The notes below the pieces were generated by a model. It searched no databases, was not told the DNA's origin, and saw only the letters and a program-made list of their open reading frames with translations. This document shows positions 16,182 through 25,038 of a stretch of DNA of 64,000 bases, piece after piece. Source of the stretch: Acetobacteraceae bacterium (GTDB taxonomy: Bacteria; Pseudomonadota; Alphaproteobacteria; Acetobacterales; Acetobacteraceae); NCBI GenBank assembly GCA_947373495.1, contig CANBXZ010000001.1, positions 1 to 64,000 of the forward strand. Direction: 5' to 3'. Both the position numbers and the translations under genes were made by a program. Position 1 is the stretch's first letter, and every line of letters begins with the position of its first letter.

Positions 16182-17256
16182 AGCGGTTCGGCTGGACGGC
16201 GTCACCCGTCGCTTCGGCGCGATGGTGGCGCTGCATGAAGCCTGGCTGAAGGTGCGGCACGGCGAGTTCCTCACCCTGCTCGGCCCTTCCGGCTGCGGCA
16301 AGACCACGCTGCTGAACCTCATCGCCGGCTTCCTGGCAGCCGATGGCGGCGAGATCTTCATCGAGGGCGCGCTGGTCACCGCCACGCCGGTGTGGCAGCG
16401 CGACATCGGCATGGTGTTCCAGAACTACGCGCTGTTCCCGCACATGGATGTGGCGCGCAACGTGGCCTATGGCCTGGCCACCCGCGGCGTGAACAAGGCG
16501 GAAGCGGCGCAACGCGTGGCCGAGGCACTTGCACTGGTGAAGCTGACCGGCATGGCAGGCCGCCGCCCGCGCGAGCTTTCCGGCGGCCAGCAGCAGCGCG
16601 TGGCCCTGGCGCGCGCGCTGGTCATTCGCCCGAAGGTGCTGCTGCTGGACGAACCCTTCTCGGCGCTGGACCGCAACCTGCGCGGCGCCATGCAGGTGGA
16701 GCTGAAGGAAATCCAGCAGCGCCTCGGCATCACCACCATCTTCGTCACCCACGATCAGGGCGAGGCGCTTTCCATGTCCGACCGCGTGGCGGTGATGAGC
16801 GCCGGCCGCATCCATCAGGTCGGCACGCCGGAGGAGGTTTATCGCCGCCCGGCGGACCGCTTCGTCGCCGGCTTCGTCGGCGATGTGAACCGCCTGCCGG
16901 CGCGGCTGCTGGGCCGGGAGGGTGACACCGCGCAGGTCGCGGCCGGCGCCTGCCACTTCACGGTGCCGGCCGCCCCCTTGGCCGGGCTGGCGCCAGGCGC
17001 GGCGGTGGAGCTGTTCCTGCGGCCAGAGCAACTGGCCCCCGCCCCGGCCGGCGGTCCGGCCTTGCTGGAGGGCGTGGTGGTGGCACGGGTCTATCAGGGC
17101 GACCGGATGGAGTTGCACCTGGAAGCCGCCGGCGTGCCCGGGCGCGTGCTGCTGCGCCTGCCGGGCCATGCCCCGGGCGTGGGCGAGCACGGCAGCCACC
17201 TGGCGGTGCAGGCGCAGCCTCAGCCGGACGCCATGGCCTTCCCGCCCACGACCTGA
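16171..17256 (+). CDS. ABC importer ATPase, PotA-like
   Basis: This is a 361-residue ATPase with Walker A GPSGCGKTT at residues 38-46, signature LSGGQQQR near residue 136 and Walker B LLLDEPFSALD just after. It has a C-terminal TOBE-type regulatory domain from about residue 240 (LRPEQLAP). This length and tail match PotA/FbpC-type importers. It energises the permeases encoded upstream, whose gene it overlaps by 11 nt. A 209-nt gap separates it from the next ATPase gene, so two importers sit head to tail. Confidence 0.9.
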   Translation: MATEAVRLDGVTRRFGAMVALHEAWLKVRHGEFLTLLGPSGCGKTTLLNLIAGFLAADGGEIFIEGALVTATPVWQRDIGMVFQNYALFPHMDVARNVAYGLATRGVNKAEAAQRVAEALALVKLTGMAGRRPRELSGGQQQRVALARALVIRPKVLLLDEPFSALDRNLRGAMQVELKEIQQRLGITTIFVTHDQGEALSMSDRVAVMSAGRIHQVGTPEEVYRRPADRFVAGFVGDVNRLPARLLGREGDTAQVAAGACHFTVPAAPLAGLAPGAAVELFLRPEQLAPAPAGGPALLEGVVVARVYQGDRMELHLEAAGVPGRVLLRLPGHAPGVGEHGSHLAVQAQPQPDAMAFPPTT

Positions 17257-17386
17257 AGCGCCTCTGCCGCCGAAATGGGCCGCCACGGCGACGGTTTGGC
17301 GCGGGACGCGGCGGCTTTGTCCGCCGGCGGCAAATCGGCCGCGCATGTCGCCTCGACGCCGGGTCGCGGCTGCGCGCAAACTTGTT

Positions 17387-17400
17387 CTTGCTACTGCAAG
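17387..17400. promoter_or_regulatory. Small inverted repeat in the leader of the second importer
   Basis: CTTGC-TACT-GCAAG forms a perfect 5-bp dyad 66 nt before the ATPase start. The 209-nt gap (17257-17465) shows no well-spaced strong sigma-54 site. It contains only a weak match at 17286-17300 with TGGC in place of TTGC. Confidence 0.25.
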
Positions 17401-17465
17401 GATGCGCTGATGACGCCGCTCCATTGCCGGTTCGCCCGATGTTTCCGCCGCACCGGATGCGGCTG

Positions 17466-18557
17466 ATGGACGCGCAGGTGGCAGACATGCCCGCTTCGCT
17501 GGCGGCACCCTCGCGCGTGCCCAAGCTTTCGGTGCAGCGCATCGGCAAACGCTACGGCAAGCTGGATGCGCTGCTGCCGATGGACCTGGACGTGGCGCCG
17601 GGCGAGTTCGTCACCATCCTCGGGCCTTCCGGGTCCGGCAAGACCACGCTGCTGCAGATCATCGCCGGGCTGACCGAACCAACCTGCGGCCGGCTGCTGA
17701 TCGATGGCCGCAACGAGACCGACACCCCGCCGCATCGCCGCGGCATCGGCGTGGTGTTCCAGAATTACGCGCTGTTCCCGCACCTGACGGTGGCGGAGAA
17801 TGTCGCGTTTCCATTGCAGATGCGGCGGATGCCGGCGGCGGAGCTGAACCGCAAGGTGGCGGCGACGCTGGAGATGGTGGGCCTGGGCGGGCTGCAGCAT
17901 CGCTTCCCGCGCGAACTTTCCGGCGGCCAGCAGCAGCGCGTGGCGCTGGCGCGCTGCTTCGTCTACCAGCCCGCCCTCATCATCATGGATGAACCGCTGG
18001 GCGCGCTGGACCGCAAGCTGCGCGAAACCATGCAGTTGGAAATCCGTCGGCTGCATCGCGACACCGGCGCCACCATCCTGTTCGTCACCCACGACCAGGA
18101 CGAGGCGCTGGCGCTGTCCGACCGGATCTGCCTGCTGAACCAGGCGCGGATCGAACAGCTCGGCACCCCGCAGGACATCTATGAGCGTCCCGCCAGCCTG
18201 TTCGTCGCCGACTTCATCGGGCTGTCGAACGTGCTGCGCGGCACGCTGGAAGCCGGCGGCCTGCGCACCGCCGATGGCCTGCTGCCGCTGCCGCCCGGCG
18301 CCACGCCGGCCAGCGGCAGCCTGGCCGCACTGGTGATCCGGCCCGAACATGTGGAACTGGACCCGGCCGAGGGCCCGGCGCTGGCCGGCCGGGTGACCGA
18401 GACGGTCTATGCCGGCTCGGAGCATCGCCTGGTCGTCACCCTCGGCTCCGGTGCCAGCCTGATCCTGCGCCGCACCGCCAGCCAGGGCAGCCTGCCGCTG
18501 GGCGCCCCGGTGCTGCTGGGCTGGCCCGCCGAGCGTGCCCAGTTGCTCCGCCCATGA
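17466..18557 (+). CDS. ABC importer ATPase, second PotA-like protein
   Basis: This is a 363-residue ATPase with Walker A GPSGSGKTT at residues 53-61. It has the Q-loop VVFQNYALFPHLT, signature LSGGQQQR, Walker B IIMDEPLGALD and the H-loop VTHDQDEA, then a TOBE tail (VIRPEHVELD). The ATG at 17466 was chosen since homology begins shortly after. A longer frame upstream is rich in Cys and Pro and looks non-coding. It begins the second polyamine/opine-type importer, whose binding protein, an LLM monooxygenase and a fused permease follow in the same direction. Confidence 0.9.
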   Translation: MDAQVADMPASLAAPSRVPKLSVQRIGKRYGKLDALLPMDLDVAPGEFVTILGPSGSGKTTLLQIIAGLTEPTCGRLLIDGRNETDTPPHRRGIGVVFQNYALFPHLTVAENVAFPLQMRRMPAAELNRKVAATLEMVGLGGLQHRFPRELSGGQQQRVALARCFVYQPALIIMDEPLGALDRKLRETMQLEIRRLHRDTGATILFVTHDQDEALALSDRICLLNQARIEQLGTPQDIYERPASLFVADFIGLSNVLRGTLEAGGLRTADGLLPLPPGATPASGSLAALVIRPEHVELDPAEGPALAGRVTETVYAGSEHRLVVTLGSGASLILRRTASQGSLPLGAPVLLGWPAERAQLLRP

Positions 18558-18579
18558 CCTCCCCGCAAGGAACCCCGCG

Positions 18580-19629
18580 ATGACCCTGCTGAACCGGCGC
18601 ACCGCGCTGAAGCTCGCCGCCCTGGCGGCACCCGTGGTCTGGACCCGCGACCGCGCCTTTGGCGCCGAGCAGATCACCGTGGCCGATGTGGGCGGCGCGC
18701 CGGGGGTGGCGATCCGCCGCGCCTTCTACGACCCGTTCGAGCAGGCCACCGGCATCAAGGTGGTGGGCGTGGTGCATGAGAGCGACCCGACGGTGCAGTT
18801 CAAGCTGCTGGTGGACAGCCGCAGCTACATCTGGGACGCCTGCATGGTAACGCCGGCGCATGTCGCCGCCCTCAGCCGGCCGCGCGACTACCTGGACCCG
18901 CTGAACATCGCCCCCGCCGCCGCCGCCAACCTGGTGCCGGGCATGCTGACGCCGAACTGGCTGGGCTTTTCGGTGTTCAGCACCACCGCCGCCTATCGCA
19001 GCGACAAGTTCGGCGAGAACGGCCCGCGCAGCTGGAAGGACTTCTGGGATGTACAGAAATTCCCCGGCCGCCGCGCGCTGTACCGCGGCGTGAATGGCAC
19101 CATCGAGGAAGCGCTGATGGCCGATGGCGTCGCGGCGAAGGACCTCTACCCGCTGGACGTGAACCGCGCCTTCCGCAAGCTGGACCAGATCAAGCGGCAC
19201 ATCAACGTGTGGTGGACCAGCGGCGCGCAGAACACCCAGCTGCTGCAAAGCGGCGAGGTGGACATGAGCGACACCTGGGGCGCCCGCGCCTTCGCCGCCA
19301 TCGACAGCGGCGCGCCGGTGAAGATGGTGTGGTCCGAAGGGCTGTACAACACCGATGGCTGGTCGATCCCGAAGGGCACGCCACGCGCCGACCTGGTGCG
19401 CAGGTTCATCGAATACTGCATCAAGCCGGAACAGCAGGCGGTCTACTGCAACATGGTGGCGAACGGCCCGACCAATACCCGCACCTTCGAGATTCTCAGC
19501 CCGCAGCGCGCCGCGGTGCTGCCGACCTCGCCGGAGAACATCAAGGGCCTGGCGCCAGTGGATTCGGTGTGGTGGGCGGCCAATCGGGTGCGGGTGGTGG
19601 AACGCTTCCAGGACTGGCTGCTGAGCTGA
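18580..19629 (+). CDS. ABC importer solute-binding protein, PotD-like (second system)
   Basis: This is a 349-residue periplasmic protein with a Tat-like leader (NRRTALKLAALAAPVVW, cleavage near AFGAEQ). The mature sequence carries ITVADVGGAPGVAIRRAFYDPFEQATGIKVV, typical of the spermidine/putrescine group, and KGLAPVDSVWWAANRVRVVERFQDWLLS at the end. AAGGA precedes the ATG at 18580. It lies between its ATPase gene and a flavin monooxygenase gene, which suggests that the imported solute is the substrate, or a precursor of the substrate, of that enzyme. Confidence 0.87.
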   Translation: MTLLNRRTALKLAALAAPVVWTRDRAFGAEQITVADVGGAPGVAIRRAFYDPFEQATGIKVVGVVHESDPTVQFKLLVDSRSYIWDACMVTPAHVAALSRPRDYLDPLNIAPAAAANLVPGMLTPNWLGFSVFSTTAAYRSDKFGENGPRSWKDFWDVQKFPGRRALYRGVNGTIEEALMADGVAAKDLYPLDVNRAFRKLDQIKRHINVWWTSGAQNTQLLQSGEVDMSDTWGARAFAAIDSGAPVKMVWSEGLYNTDGWSIPKGTPRADLVRRFIEYCIKPEQQAVYCNMVANGPTNTRTFEILSPQRAAVLPTSPENIKGLAPVDSVWWAANRVRVVERFQDWLLS

Positions 19630-19644
19630 ACGGAGACCCCGGCC

Positions 19645-21009
19645 ATGACCCAGAAAACCATGGCGCTGGCGGCGCTGGTGCACCCCACCGGCTCGCACAT
19701 CGCGTCCTGGCTGCATCCCGGCACCCAGGCCAATGCCTCGACCGACATCGACTACTACCGCGCCATGGCGCAGTTGGCCGAAAGCGGCATGATGGACCTG
19801 TTCTTCATCGCCGATACGCCGGCGGCCAGGACCACGAACCTGACCGCCTACAGCCGCTTCCCGATGTTCATGAACGTGTTCGACCCGGTGGTGCTGCTGG
19901 CCGCGGTGGCCGGCGCCACCACGCATATCGGCCTGGGCGGCACCTCCAGCACCAGCTTCAACGAACCCTACAACGTGGCGCGGCAATTCGCCTCGCTCGA
20001 CCATGCCAGCCACGGCCGCGCGGCGTGGAACGTGGTGACCTCGGCCAATGACTTCGCCGCCCGCAACTATGGGCTGGACAAGCTGCCGCCGCATGGCGAC
20101 CGCTACGCCCGGGCGCAGGAATTCGTCCAGGTGGTGAAGCAGCTGTGGGACAGCTGGGAGGATGACGCCTTCATCCGCGACCGCGCCCAGGGGCTGATGT
20201 TCGACCCCACCAAGCAACACGCCGTGGCGCATGAGGGTGCGCATTTCCGCGTCAACGGCGCGCTCAACATCGAACGTTCGCCGCAGGGCCAGCCGGTCAT
20301 CATCCAGGCCGGCGCTTCCGACACCGGGCGCGAATTCGCCGCCGAGACCGCCGAGGTGGTCTTTGCCTCCGACAGCACGATCGAGGACGGCAAGCGCTTC
20401 TACAACGACCTGAAGGGCCGCATGGCGAAGTACGGCCGCGCCCCGGACGAGTTGAAGGTGCTGGCCGGCACGCCGGTCATCGTCGCCGACAGCGCCGACG
20501 AGGCGGAGGACATGTACCAGACCCTGCAGGCGCTGATTCATCCCGATGTCGGCCGCATGCGCCTGGGCATGGACCTGGAGGCGGACCTGACCGGCCTGCC
20601 ACTGGACGAGCCGATTCCGGAGGACCGCATTCCGAAATCGGCCAACCTGCACAAGGCGTATTTCGACCATATCGTCGGCATGATCCGCCAGGGCATGACG
20701 CTGCGGCAGATGTACATGCGCTATGAGCGTGGCAACAAGACGCTGCGCGGTTCGCCCAGGCAGGTGGCCGACAGCATGGAGGAATGGTTCACCTCCGGCG
20801 CCTGCGACGGCTTCATGATGATGTTCAGCACCACGCCGGGCGGGCTGGAAGGCTTCGTGCACAAGGCCATTCCCGAATTGCAGCGGCGCGGCCTGGTGAA
20901 GACGCAATGGCGCGGCCCGACGCTGCGCGACAACCTGGGCCTGGCCCGGCCGGCCAACCGCAACCTCGCCAACCGCAACCTGGCCAGCGTGCGACAGGCG
21001 GCGCCATGA
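19645..21009 (+). CDS. LLM-class flavin-dependent monooxygenase (NtaA/SnaA/DszA group)
   Basis: This is a 454-residue bacterial luciferase-like TIM-barrel enzyme that uses FMNH2 and oxygen. Marks of the NtaA/SnaA/DszA subgroup are FFIADTPAA near residue 55, SLDHASHGRAAWNVVTSAN, and PQGQPVIIQAGASDTGREFAAETAE. Members act on chelators such as nitrilotriacetate, on sulfur heterocycles or on other C-N and C-S compounds. It needs a flavin reductase, and none is seen in the window. It sits inside the importer operon, 15 nt after the binding protein and overlapping the permease gene by 4 nt. This is strong evidence for coupled uptake and oxidation. Confidence 0.9.
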   Translation: MTQKTMALAALVHPTGSHIASWLHPGTQANASTDIDYYRAMAQLAESGMMDLFFIADTPAARTTNLTAYSRFPMFMNVFDPVVLLAAVAGATTHIGLGGTSSTSFNEPYNVARQFASLDHASHGRAAWNVVTSANDFAARNYGLDKLPPHGDRYARAQEFVQVVKQLWDSWEDDAFIRDRAQGLMFDPTKQHAVAHEGAHFRVNGALNIERSPQGQPVIIQAGASDTGREFAAETAEVVFASDSTIEDGKRFYNDLKGRMAKYGRAPDELKVLAGTPVIVADSADEAEDMYQTLQALIHPDVGRMRLGMDLEADLTGLPLDEPIPEDRIPKSANLHKAYFDHIVGMIRQGMTLRQMYMRYERGNKTLRGSPRQVADSMEEWFTSGACDGFMMMFSTTPGGLEGFVHKAIPELQRRGLVKTQWRGPTLRDNLGLARPANRNLANRNLASVRQAAP

Positions 21010-22733
21010 CCCTGGCCGGGCGGCGGCTGGACCCGCTCTGGCTGGCCGCGCCCGGCCTGGTCTTCCTGCTCGGCTTCCTGCTGGCGCCGGTGCTGCAATT
21101 GCTGTCGGTCAGCCTGGAGGACGCGGATACCGGCGGCTTCTCGCTGGCCGCCTACCAGCGCGCCTTCGGCGTTCCGGTCTATGTGCGCGTCATCACCAAC
21201 ACCTTCGTCATGGCGTTGCAGACCATGGCCTGCTGCCTGGTGCTGGGCTACCCGCTGGCCTACTGGCTTGCCCGCCTGCCGAAGCGCCGGCAGCGCCTGG
21301 TGTCGTTGCTGGTGCTGCTGCCGTTCTGGACCAGCGCACTGGTGAAGAACTTCGCCTGGCTGGTGCTGCTGGGCCGCAACGGCGCGGTCTCCGGCGTGCT
21401 GGACTGGCTTGGCATCGCCGAGCCCGGCAGCCTGTTGTTCAACCGCGGCGCCGTCATCTTTGCCATGACCCACAGCATGCTGCCACTGGCGGTGGTGGCG
21501 ATGCTGTCGGTGATGGGGCAGATCGACAATCGCCTGGTGCTGGCGGCCGGCACACTGGGCGCCACCCGGGTGGAGGCGTTCTGGCGGGTGTTCTTCCAGC
21601 TTTCCATGCCCGGCGTGGCCTCCGCCGGCCTGCTGGTGTTCATCGGCGCGCTTGGCTACTTCATCACCCCGGCGCTGCTGGGCAGCCCGCGCGAGACGAT
21701 GATGGGCCAGGTCATCATCCTGCAGATCCAGACCATGGATAACTGGATCTTCGCCAGCGCCCTGGCCGCCATGCTGATCGGCGCGGCCTTGCTGAGCTGC
21801 CTGCTGTTCGACCGGCTGTTCGGGCTTTCCGCCATTGCCGGCGGCAGCGGCGTGCAGCGCAGCCCGCGCAGCCCGGTGCGCCGCTTCGGCCTGTGGCTGC
21901 TGGCCCGCCTCGGCAGCGGCTTTTCCCGGCTGGCGGAGGGCCTGGCGCGGCTGCTGGGCGGGCATCGCTTCGGCTGGCTGCTGCCGGCCTACGGCATCGC
22001 CGTCATCGCCGTGCTGGTGCTGCCGATCCTGGCGCTGTTCCCCATGGCCTTCACCAGTTCGGAATTCCTGTCCTTCCCGCCGCCGGGCTTCAGCCTGCGC
22101 TGGTTTGCCGAGTACTTCGCCTCCCCGGTCTGGGTTGCCGCCACGCTGCGGTCCTTCGGCATCGGCGCCGCCACGGCGGTGGTGACGCTGTGCATCGCCA
22201 CGCTGGCCGGCTTCGGCCTGGCGCGCAGCGGCAGCCGCCTGACCGGCGCGGTGTTCCTGCTGTTCCTGCTGCCGATGATCGTGCCTTCCATCGTGGTGGC
22301 GGTGGCGTTGTTCTACCTGTTCGCGCAGCTTGGGCTGGTGGCGACCGACCTTGGCATCATGATCGGCCATACCGTCCACGCCATTCCCATCGCCTTCGTC
22401 ATCCTGCTGGCGACGCTGAAGGGCTACGACTGGCGGTTGGACCAGGCGGCCGCGACGCTGGGCGCGAACCGGTTGCGCTCCTTCCTGCGGGTGGCGATGC
22501 CGCTGACCAAGGGCGGCCTGGTGGCGGCCGGCATCTTCGCCTTCCTCAGCTCGTTCGAGGAACTGACCGTGGCGCTGTTCATCGGCGGCGGGCTGCGCTC
22601 CACCCTGCCGAAGCAGTTGTGGGACGACGTGGTGCTGCAGGTCAGCCCAACGCTGGTAGCCGCCTCTGTTGTTGTGGTGGTGGTGGTGACCGCACTGTTC
22701 CTGCTGGCGGAAGCCCTGCGGCCGAAGGACTAG
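21006..22733 (+). CDS. Fused double ABC permease (PotB-PotC type)
   Basis: This is a 575-residue membrane protein that joins two permease units normally made separately. Residues about 1-285 resemble PotB, with their own coupling loop (LAAGTLGATRVEAFWRVFFQLSMPG). A polar, Arg-rich linker of about 45 residues follows. Residues about 330-575 resemble PotC, starting with PMAFTSSEFLSFPPPGFSLRWFAEYF and containing QAAATLGANRLRSFLRVAMPLTKGG. About 12 membrane helices are expected. A single chain would thus supply the whole channel of the second importer. ATGA overlap with the LLM gene supports the start. Confidence 0.88.
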   Translation: MTLAGRRLDPLWLAAPGLVFLLGFLLAPVLQLLSVSLEDADTGGFSLAAYQRAFGVPVYVRVITNTFVMALQTMACCLVLGYPLAYWLARLPKRRQRLVSLLVLLPFWTSALVKNFAWLVLLGRNGAVSGVLDWLGIAEPGSLLFNRGAVIFAMTHSMLPLAVVAMLSVMGQIDNRLVLAAGTLGATRVEAFWRVFFQLSMPGVASAGLLVFIGALGYFITPALLGSPRETMMGQVIILQIQTMDNWIFASALAAMLIGAALLSCLLFDRLFGLSAIAGGSGVQRSPRSPVRRFGLWLLARLGSGFSRLAEGLARLLGGHRFGWLLPAYGIAVIAVLVLPILALFPMAFTSSEFLSFPPPGFSLRWFAEYFASPVWVAATLRSFGIGAATAVVTLCIATLAGFGLARSGSRLTGAVFLLFLLPMIVPSIVVAVALFYLFAQLGLVATDLGIMIGHTVHAIPIAFVILLATLKGYDWRLDQAAATLGANRLRSFLRVAMPLTKGGLVAAGIFAFLSSFEELTVALFIGGGLRSTLPKQLWDDVVLQVSPTLVAASVVVVVVVTALFLLAEALRPKD

Positions 22734-23038
22734 CACCGCCCGAATCGCGTGCATTCCGTGGCACGTTTGCCGCGACTCCGGGCCGTCCCGCCAACGCCTC
22801 CCCCAATCCGACGCAGCAGCAGGCAGCAACGCCCGACCGCGTGGCTTTGGCACGGTGCCTGCATGGCAGCCTTGCGCCCGGCTTGGCCGGGCCGCGCAAG
22901 CCGCCACGCGGCAAGGGCCCAGGAGCGATGTCGCTGCACGCATTGTCGCCGCCGACCGACTGCCCTGCCCCGTCGCCCGCCCCCGGGCCGGCGATGGCAT
23001 TTCCACGCGCCGCAACACCCTGAGGAGAGCAGCCGGCC
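22734..23038 (+). other. 305-nt leader region of the Rieske/importer operon
   Basis: No coding sequence was found. It holds a sigma-54-like promoter at 22848-22862. It also holds a dyad, CGTGC-N8-GCACG, at about 22747-22764 that could be an activator site for it or a weak end of the previous transcript. A leader of about 165 nt would precede the Rieske gene. Confidence 0.45.
22848..22862 (+). promoter_or_regulatory. Candidate sigma-54 promoter for the Rieske/importer operon
   Basis: TGGCACG-GTGC-CTGC, extended to TTTGGCACG...CTGCAT, has GG at 22849-22850 and GC at 22861-22862 with ten bases between. The -24 half is a perfect match and the -12 half differs by one base. Part of it is also an 11-bp palindrome (GGCAC-G-GTGCC). 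Confidence 0.65.
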
Positions 23039-24208
23039 ATGGCACAGCCTGAACGTGACGAGGACCCCGGCGAGCTGCCCTACCGCGCGCACAACATCCC
23101 GAAGCTCGGCTTCGAGAATTACTGGTACCCCATCCTCACCAGCGGCGAGTTGAAGAAGAAGCCGAAGGGCGTGCGCCTGCTGGGCCAGGACATCGTGCTC
23201 TATCGCGACGGCGGCAAGCTCTATGCGCTGGAGGATCGTTGCCCGCATCGCGGCGTCAAGCTCTCGCTCGGCGAATGTGCCTACAAGGGCACCGGCACCA
23301 TCAGCTGCCCCTACCATGGTTGGACCTTCGACGGCGCCACCGGCAAGCTGGTTGCCGCCATCATGGACGGCCCCGAGGCGCCGATCACCCGCAAGGTGAC
23401 CATCCGGCACTACCCCATCCGCGATTTCGCCGGGATGATCTGGCTGTGGCCGGGCAGCATGGAGCCGAGCCGGCTGGAAGACGACGTGCCCGAATGGATC
23501 GGCGACCAGGGCAAGTTCTTCAGCATGCCGATGTACACCGACTACAAGTGCAACTGGCGCTGGCTGGTGGATAATTGGGGCAACGACCAGCACGCCCAGT
23601 ACGTGCACCGCAAGTCGCCGGAATTGTTCTTCCAGCCAATGCTGCCGTTCAACCTGACCATCGAGCCGAAGCCACTGCCCAACGGCAAGGGCATGGCGTT
23701 CAAGCGCATCGGCGGTGTCACCAGTGCCGAGTTCCCCGGCCTCGGCACCTTCCCGAACAAGGAGTGGTGGCGCTTCATGAAGCCGCGCGGCCGCGGCAAT
23801 GTGCGCGGCTTCGAGAACTCCAAGGCGCACCAGGTCTATGGCATTCCCAACCAGTCGGAAGTCTGGTTGCCCGGCCTGGTGCTGGTGGGACGGCTGCATG
23901 GCGAATACGCCCTGGTGCAATGGGCCGTGCCGATCGACGAGAACACCACGCGCTGCTTCAACATCAACAACTTCCGCCGGCTGGGCCTGCTGACGGCGCT
24001 GTTCGACCGGGCGCACTACTACCTGTGGCGCGGCTGGGCGCATGACCGCATCTTCTCCGACCAGGACAAGGTGCTGCTGGAAGCGGTGGTGCCGGGGCCG
24101 GAGCGGCTTTCCAAGAGCGATATCGGCGTCATCGCCTGGCGCAAGTTCATGGGCGGCAATGCCCGCCGCCCGCCATCGTTGCAGGAAGCACCACGCGATG
24201 TCGCCTGA
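23039..24208 (+). CDS. Rieske non-heme iron oxygenase, alpha subunit (first)
   Basis: This is a 389-residue oxygenase. The [2Fe-2S] ligands are Cys68 and His70 (CPHRG) and Cys90 and His93 (CPYHGW). The mononuclear iron ligands are His185 and His190 in DNWGNDQHAQYVH, with an Asp in FSDQD later. The position that usually holds the Asp linking the two metal centres across subunits (D-x2-H) is Asn182, with Asp183 shifted by one, which is unusual. The length resembles monooxygenase/demethylase-type members such as VanA. GAGGAG precedes the ATG. No ferredoxin or reductase gene accompanies it. It overlaps the following permease gene by 11 nt. Confidence 0.88.
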   Translation: MAQPERDEDPGELPYRAHNIPKLGFENYWYPILTSGELKKKPKGVRLLGQDIVLYRDGGKLYALEDRCPHRGVKLSLGECAYKGTGTISCPYHGWTFDGATGKLVAAIMDGPEAPITRKVTIRHYPIRDFAGMIWLWPGSMEPSRLEDDVPEWIGDQGKFFSMPMYTDYKCNWRWLVDNWGNDQHAQYVHRKSPELFFQPMLPFNLTIEPKPLPNGKGMAFKRIGGVTSAEFPGLGTFPNKEWWRFMKPRGRGNVRGFENSKAHQVYGIPNQSEVWLPGLVLVGRLHGEYALVQWAVPIDENTTRCFNINNFRRLGLLTALFDRAHYYLWRGWAHDRIFSDQDKVLLEAVVPGPERLSKSDIGVIAWRKFMGGNARRPPSLQEAPRDVA

Positions 24209-25016
24209 AGCCCGGCGCCGCGCCCTGGGGCGGCAGGCCAGGCTGTGGTTCAGCCGGCTCTGGCCGCCGCTCGGCTTTGGCGCGCTGGTGCTGGGGGGCT
24301 GGGAAGCCGGGGCGCGCTGGGGCGGCCTCGACCCGATGATCCTGCCGGCGCCGGGCGAGATCATCGAACAACTGCGCGCCGGCTTCGGCAGCGGCATCTA
24401 CCAGGCGCATCTGGGCGTGACGCTGTTGCAGGCCATGTTCGGCTTCGTCATCGCCATTCTCGCCGGCGTCGGCGTGGGCGCGCTGATCTCCGCCTCGCCG
24501 CTGGTGGAGCGCACGCTGAACCCCTTCCTCATCGCGTTCGAGGCGATGCCGAAGATCGCCATGGCGCCGCTGGTCATCGTGTGGTTCGGCTACGGCATCT
24601 GGTCCAAGGTGGTGCTGGCCGCGGCCATCGCCTTCTTCCCGGTGCTGGTCAGCACCATCCTGGGCCTGCGCGCCTGCGACCCGGGGCGGCTGGATGTGCT
24701 GCACAGCCTGGGTGCCAGCAGGGCGCAGGTGTTCCGCCTGGTGCGGCTGCCCAGCGCGCTGCCCTTCATCTTCTCCGGCATCAACGTGGCCGTGGTGTTC
24801 GTGCTGCTGGGCAGCATCGTCGGGGAGTTCATCGGCGCCCGCGCCGGCCTCGGCACGCTGATCCTGGCCGCCAACGAGAACCTGGAAACCGCGCGGGTGT
24901 TTTCCATCCTCGGGCTGCTCGCGGCCCTGGGCATGCTGCTGCATTTCGGCGTCACCGCGCTGCGCCACCGCCTGCTGTTCTGGGCCGGCCCGCAGGGTGG
25001 CCCGCCCACTGCCTGA
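24198..25016 (+). CDS. ABC importer permease (SsuC/TauC/NrtB type), first of two
   Basis: This is a 272-residue inner-membrane permease with about six helices and the conserved AFEAMPKIAMAPLVIVWFGYGIWSK stretch. The coupling loop is DVLHSLGASRAQVFRLVRLPSALPFIFSG. Family members carry sulfonates, nitrate, pyrimidine precursors or aromatic acids. The ATG at 24198 lies inside the end of the Rieske gene (11-nt overlap). A second, different permease gene lies 2 kb downstream after another Rieske gene and the ATPase, so the channel may be a heterodimer. Confidence 0.87.
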   Translation: MSPEARRRALGRQARLWFSRLWPPLGFGALVLGGWEAGARWGGLDPMILPAPGEIIEQLRAGFGSGIYQAHLGVTLLQAMFGFVIAILAGVGVGALISASPLVERTLNPFLIAFEAMPKIAMAPLVIVWFGYGIWSKVVLAAAIAFFPVLVSTILGLRACDPGRLDVLHSLGASRAQVFRLVRLPSALPFIFSGINVAVVFVLLGSIVGEFIGARAGLGTLILAANENLETARVFSILGLLAALGMLLHFGVTALRHRLLFWAGPQGGPPTA

Positions 25017-25038
25017 ACCGAGACGAGGGGAATGATCC

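Noticed and set aside
17275-17466. Short Cys-rich plus-strand frame between the two polyamine-type importers
   Set aside because: It has no ribosome site, no known family, and overlaps the leader of the next ATPase gene.
18436-20907. Very long open frames on the strand opposite the second importer and LLM genes
   Set aside because: They mirror the codon pattern of the real genes in GC-rich DNA, are rich in His, Gln, Arg and Gly, match no family and have no ribosome sites. Similar antisense frames at 20721-23045, 36366-38561 and 38660-40870 were left out for the same reason.
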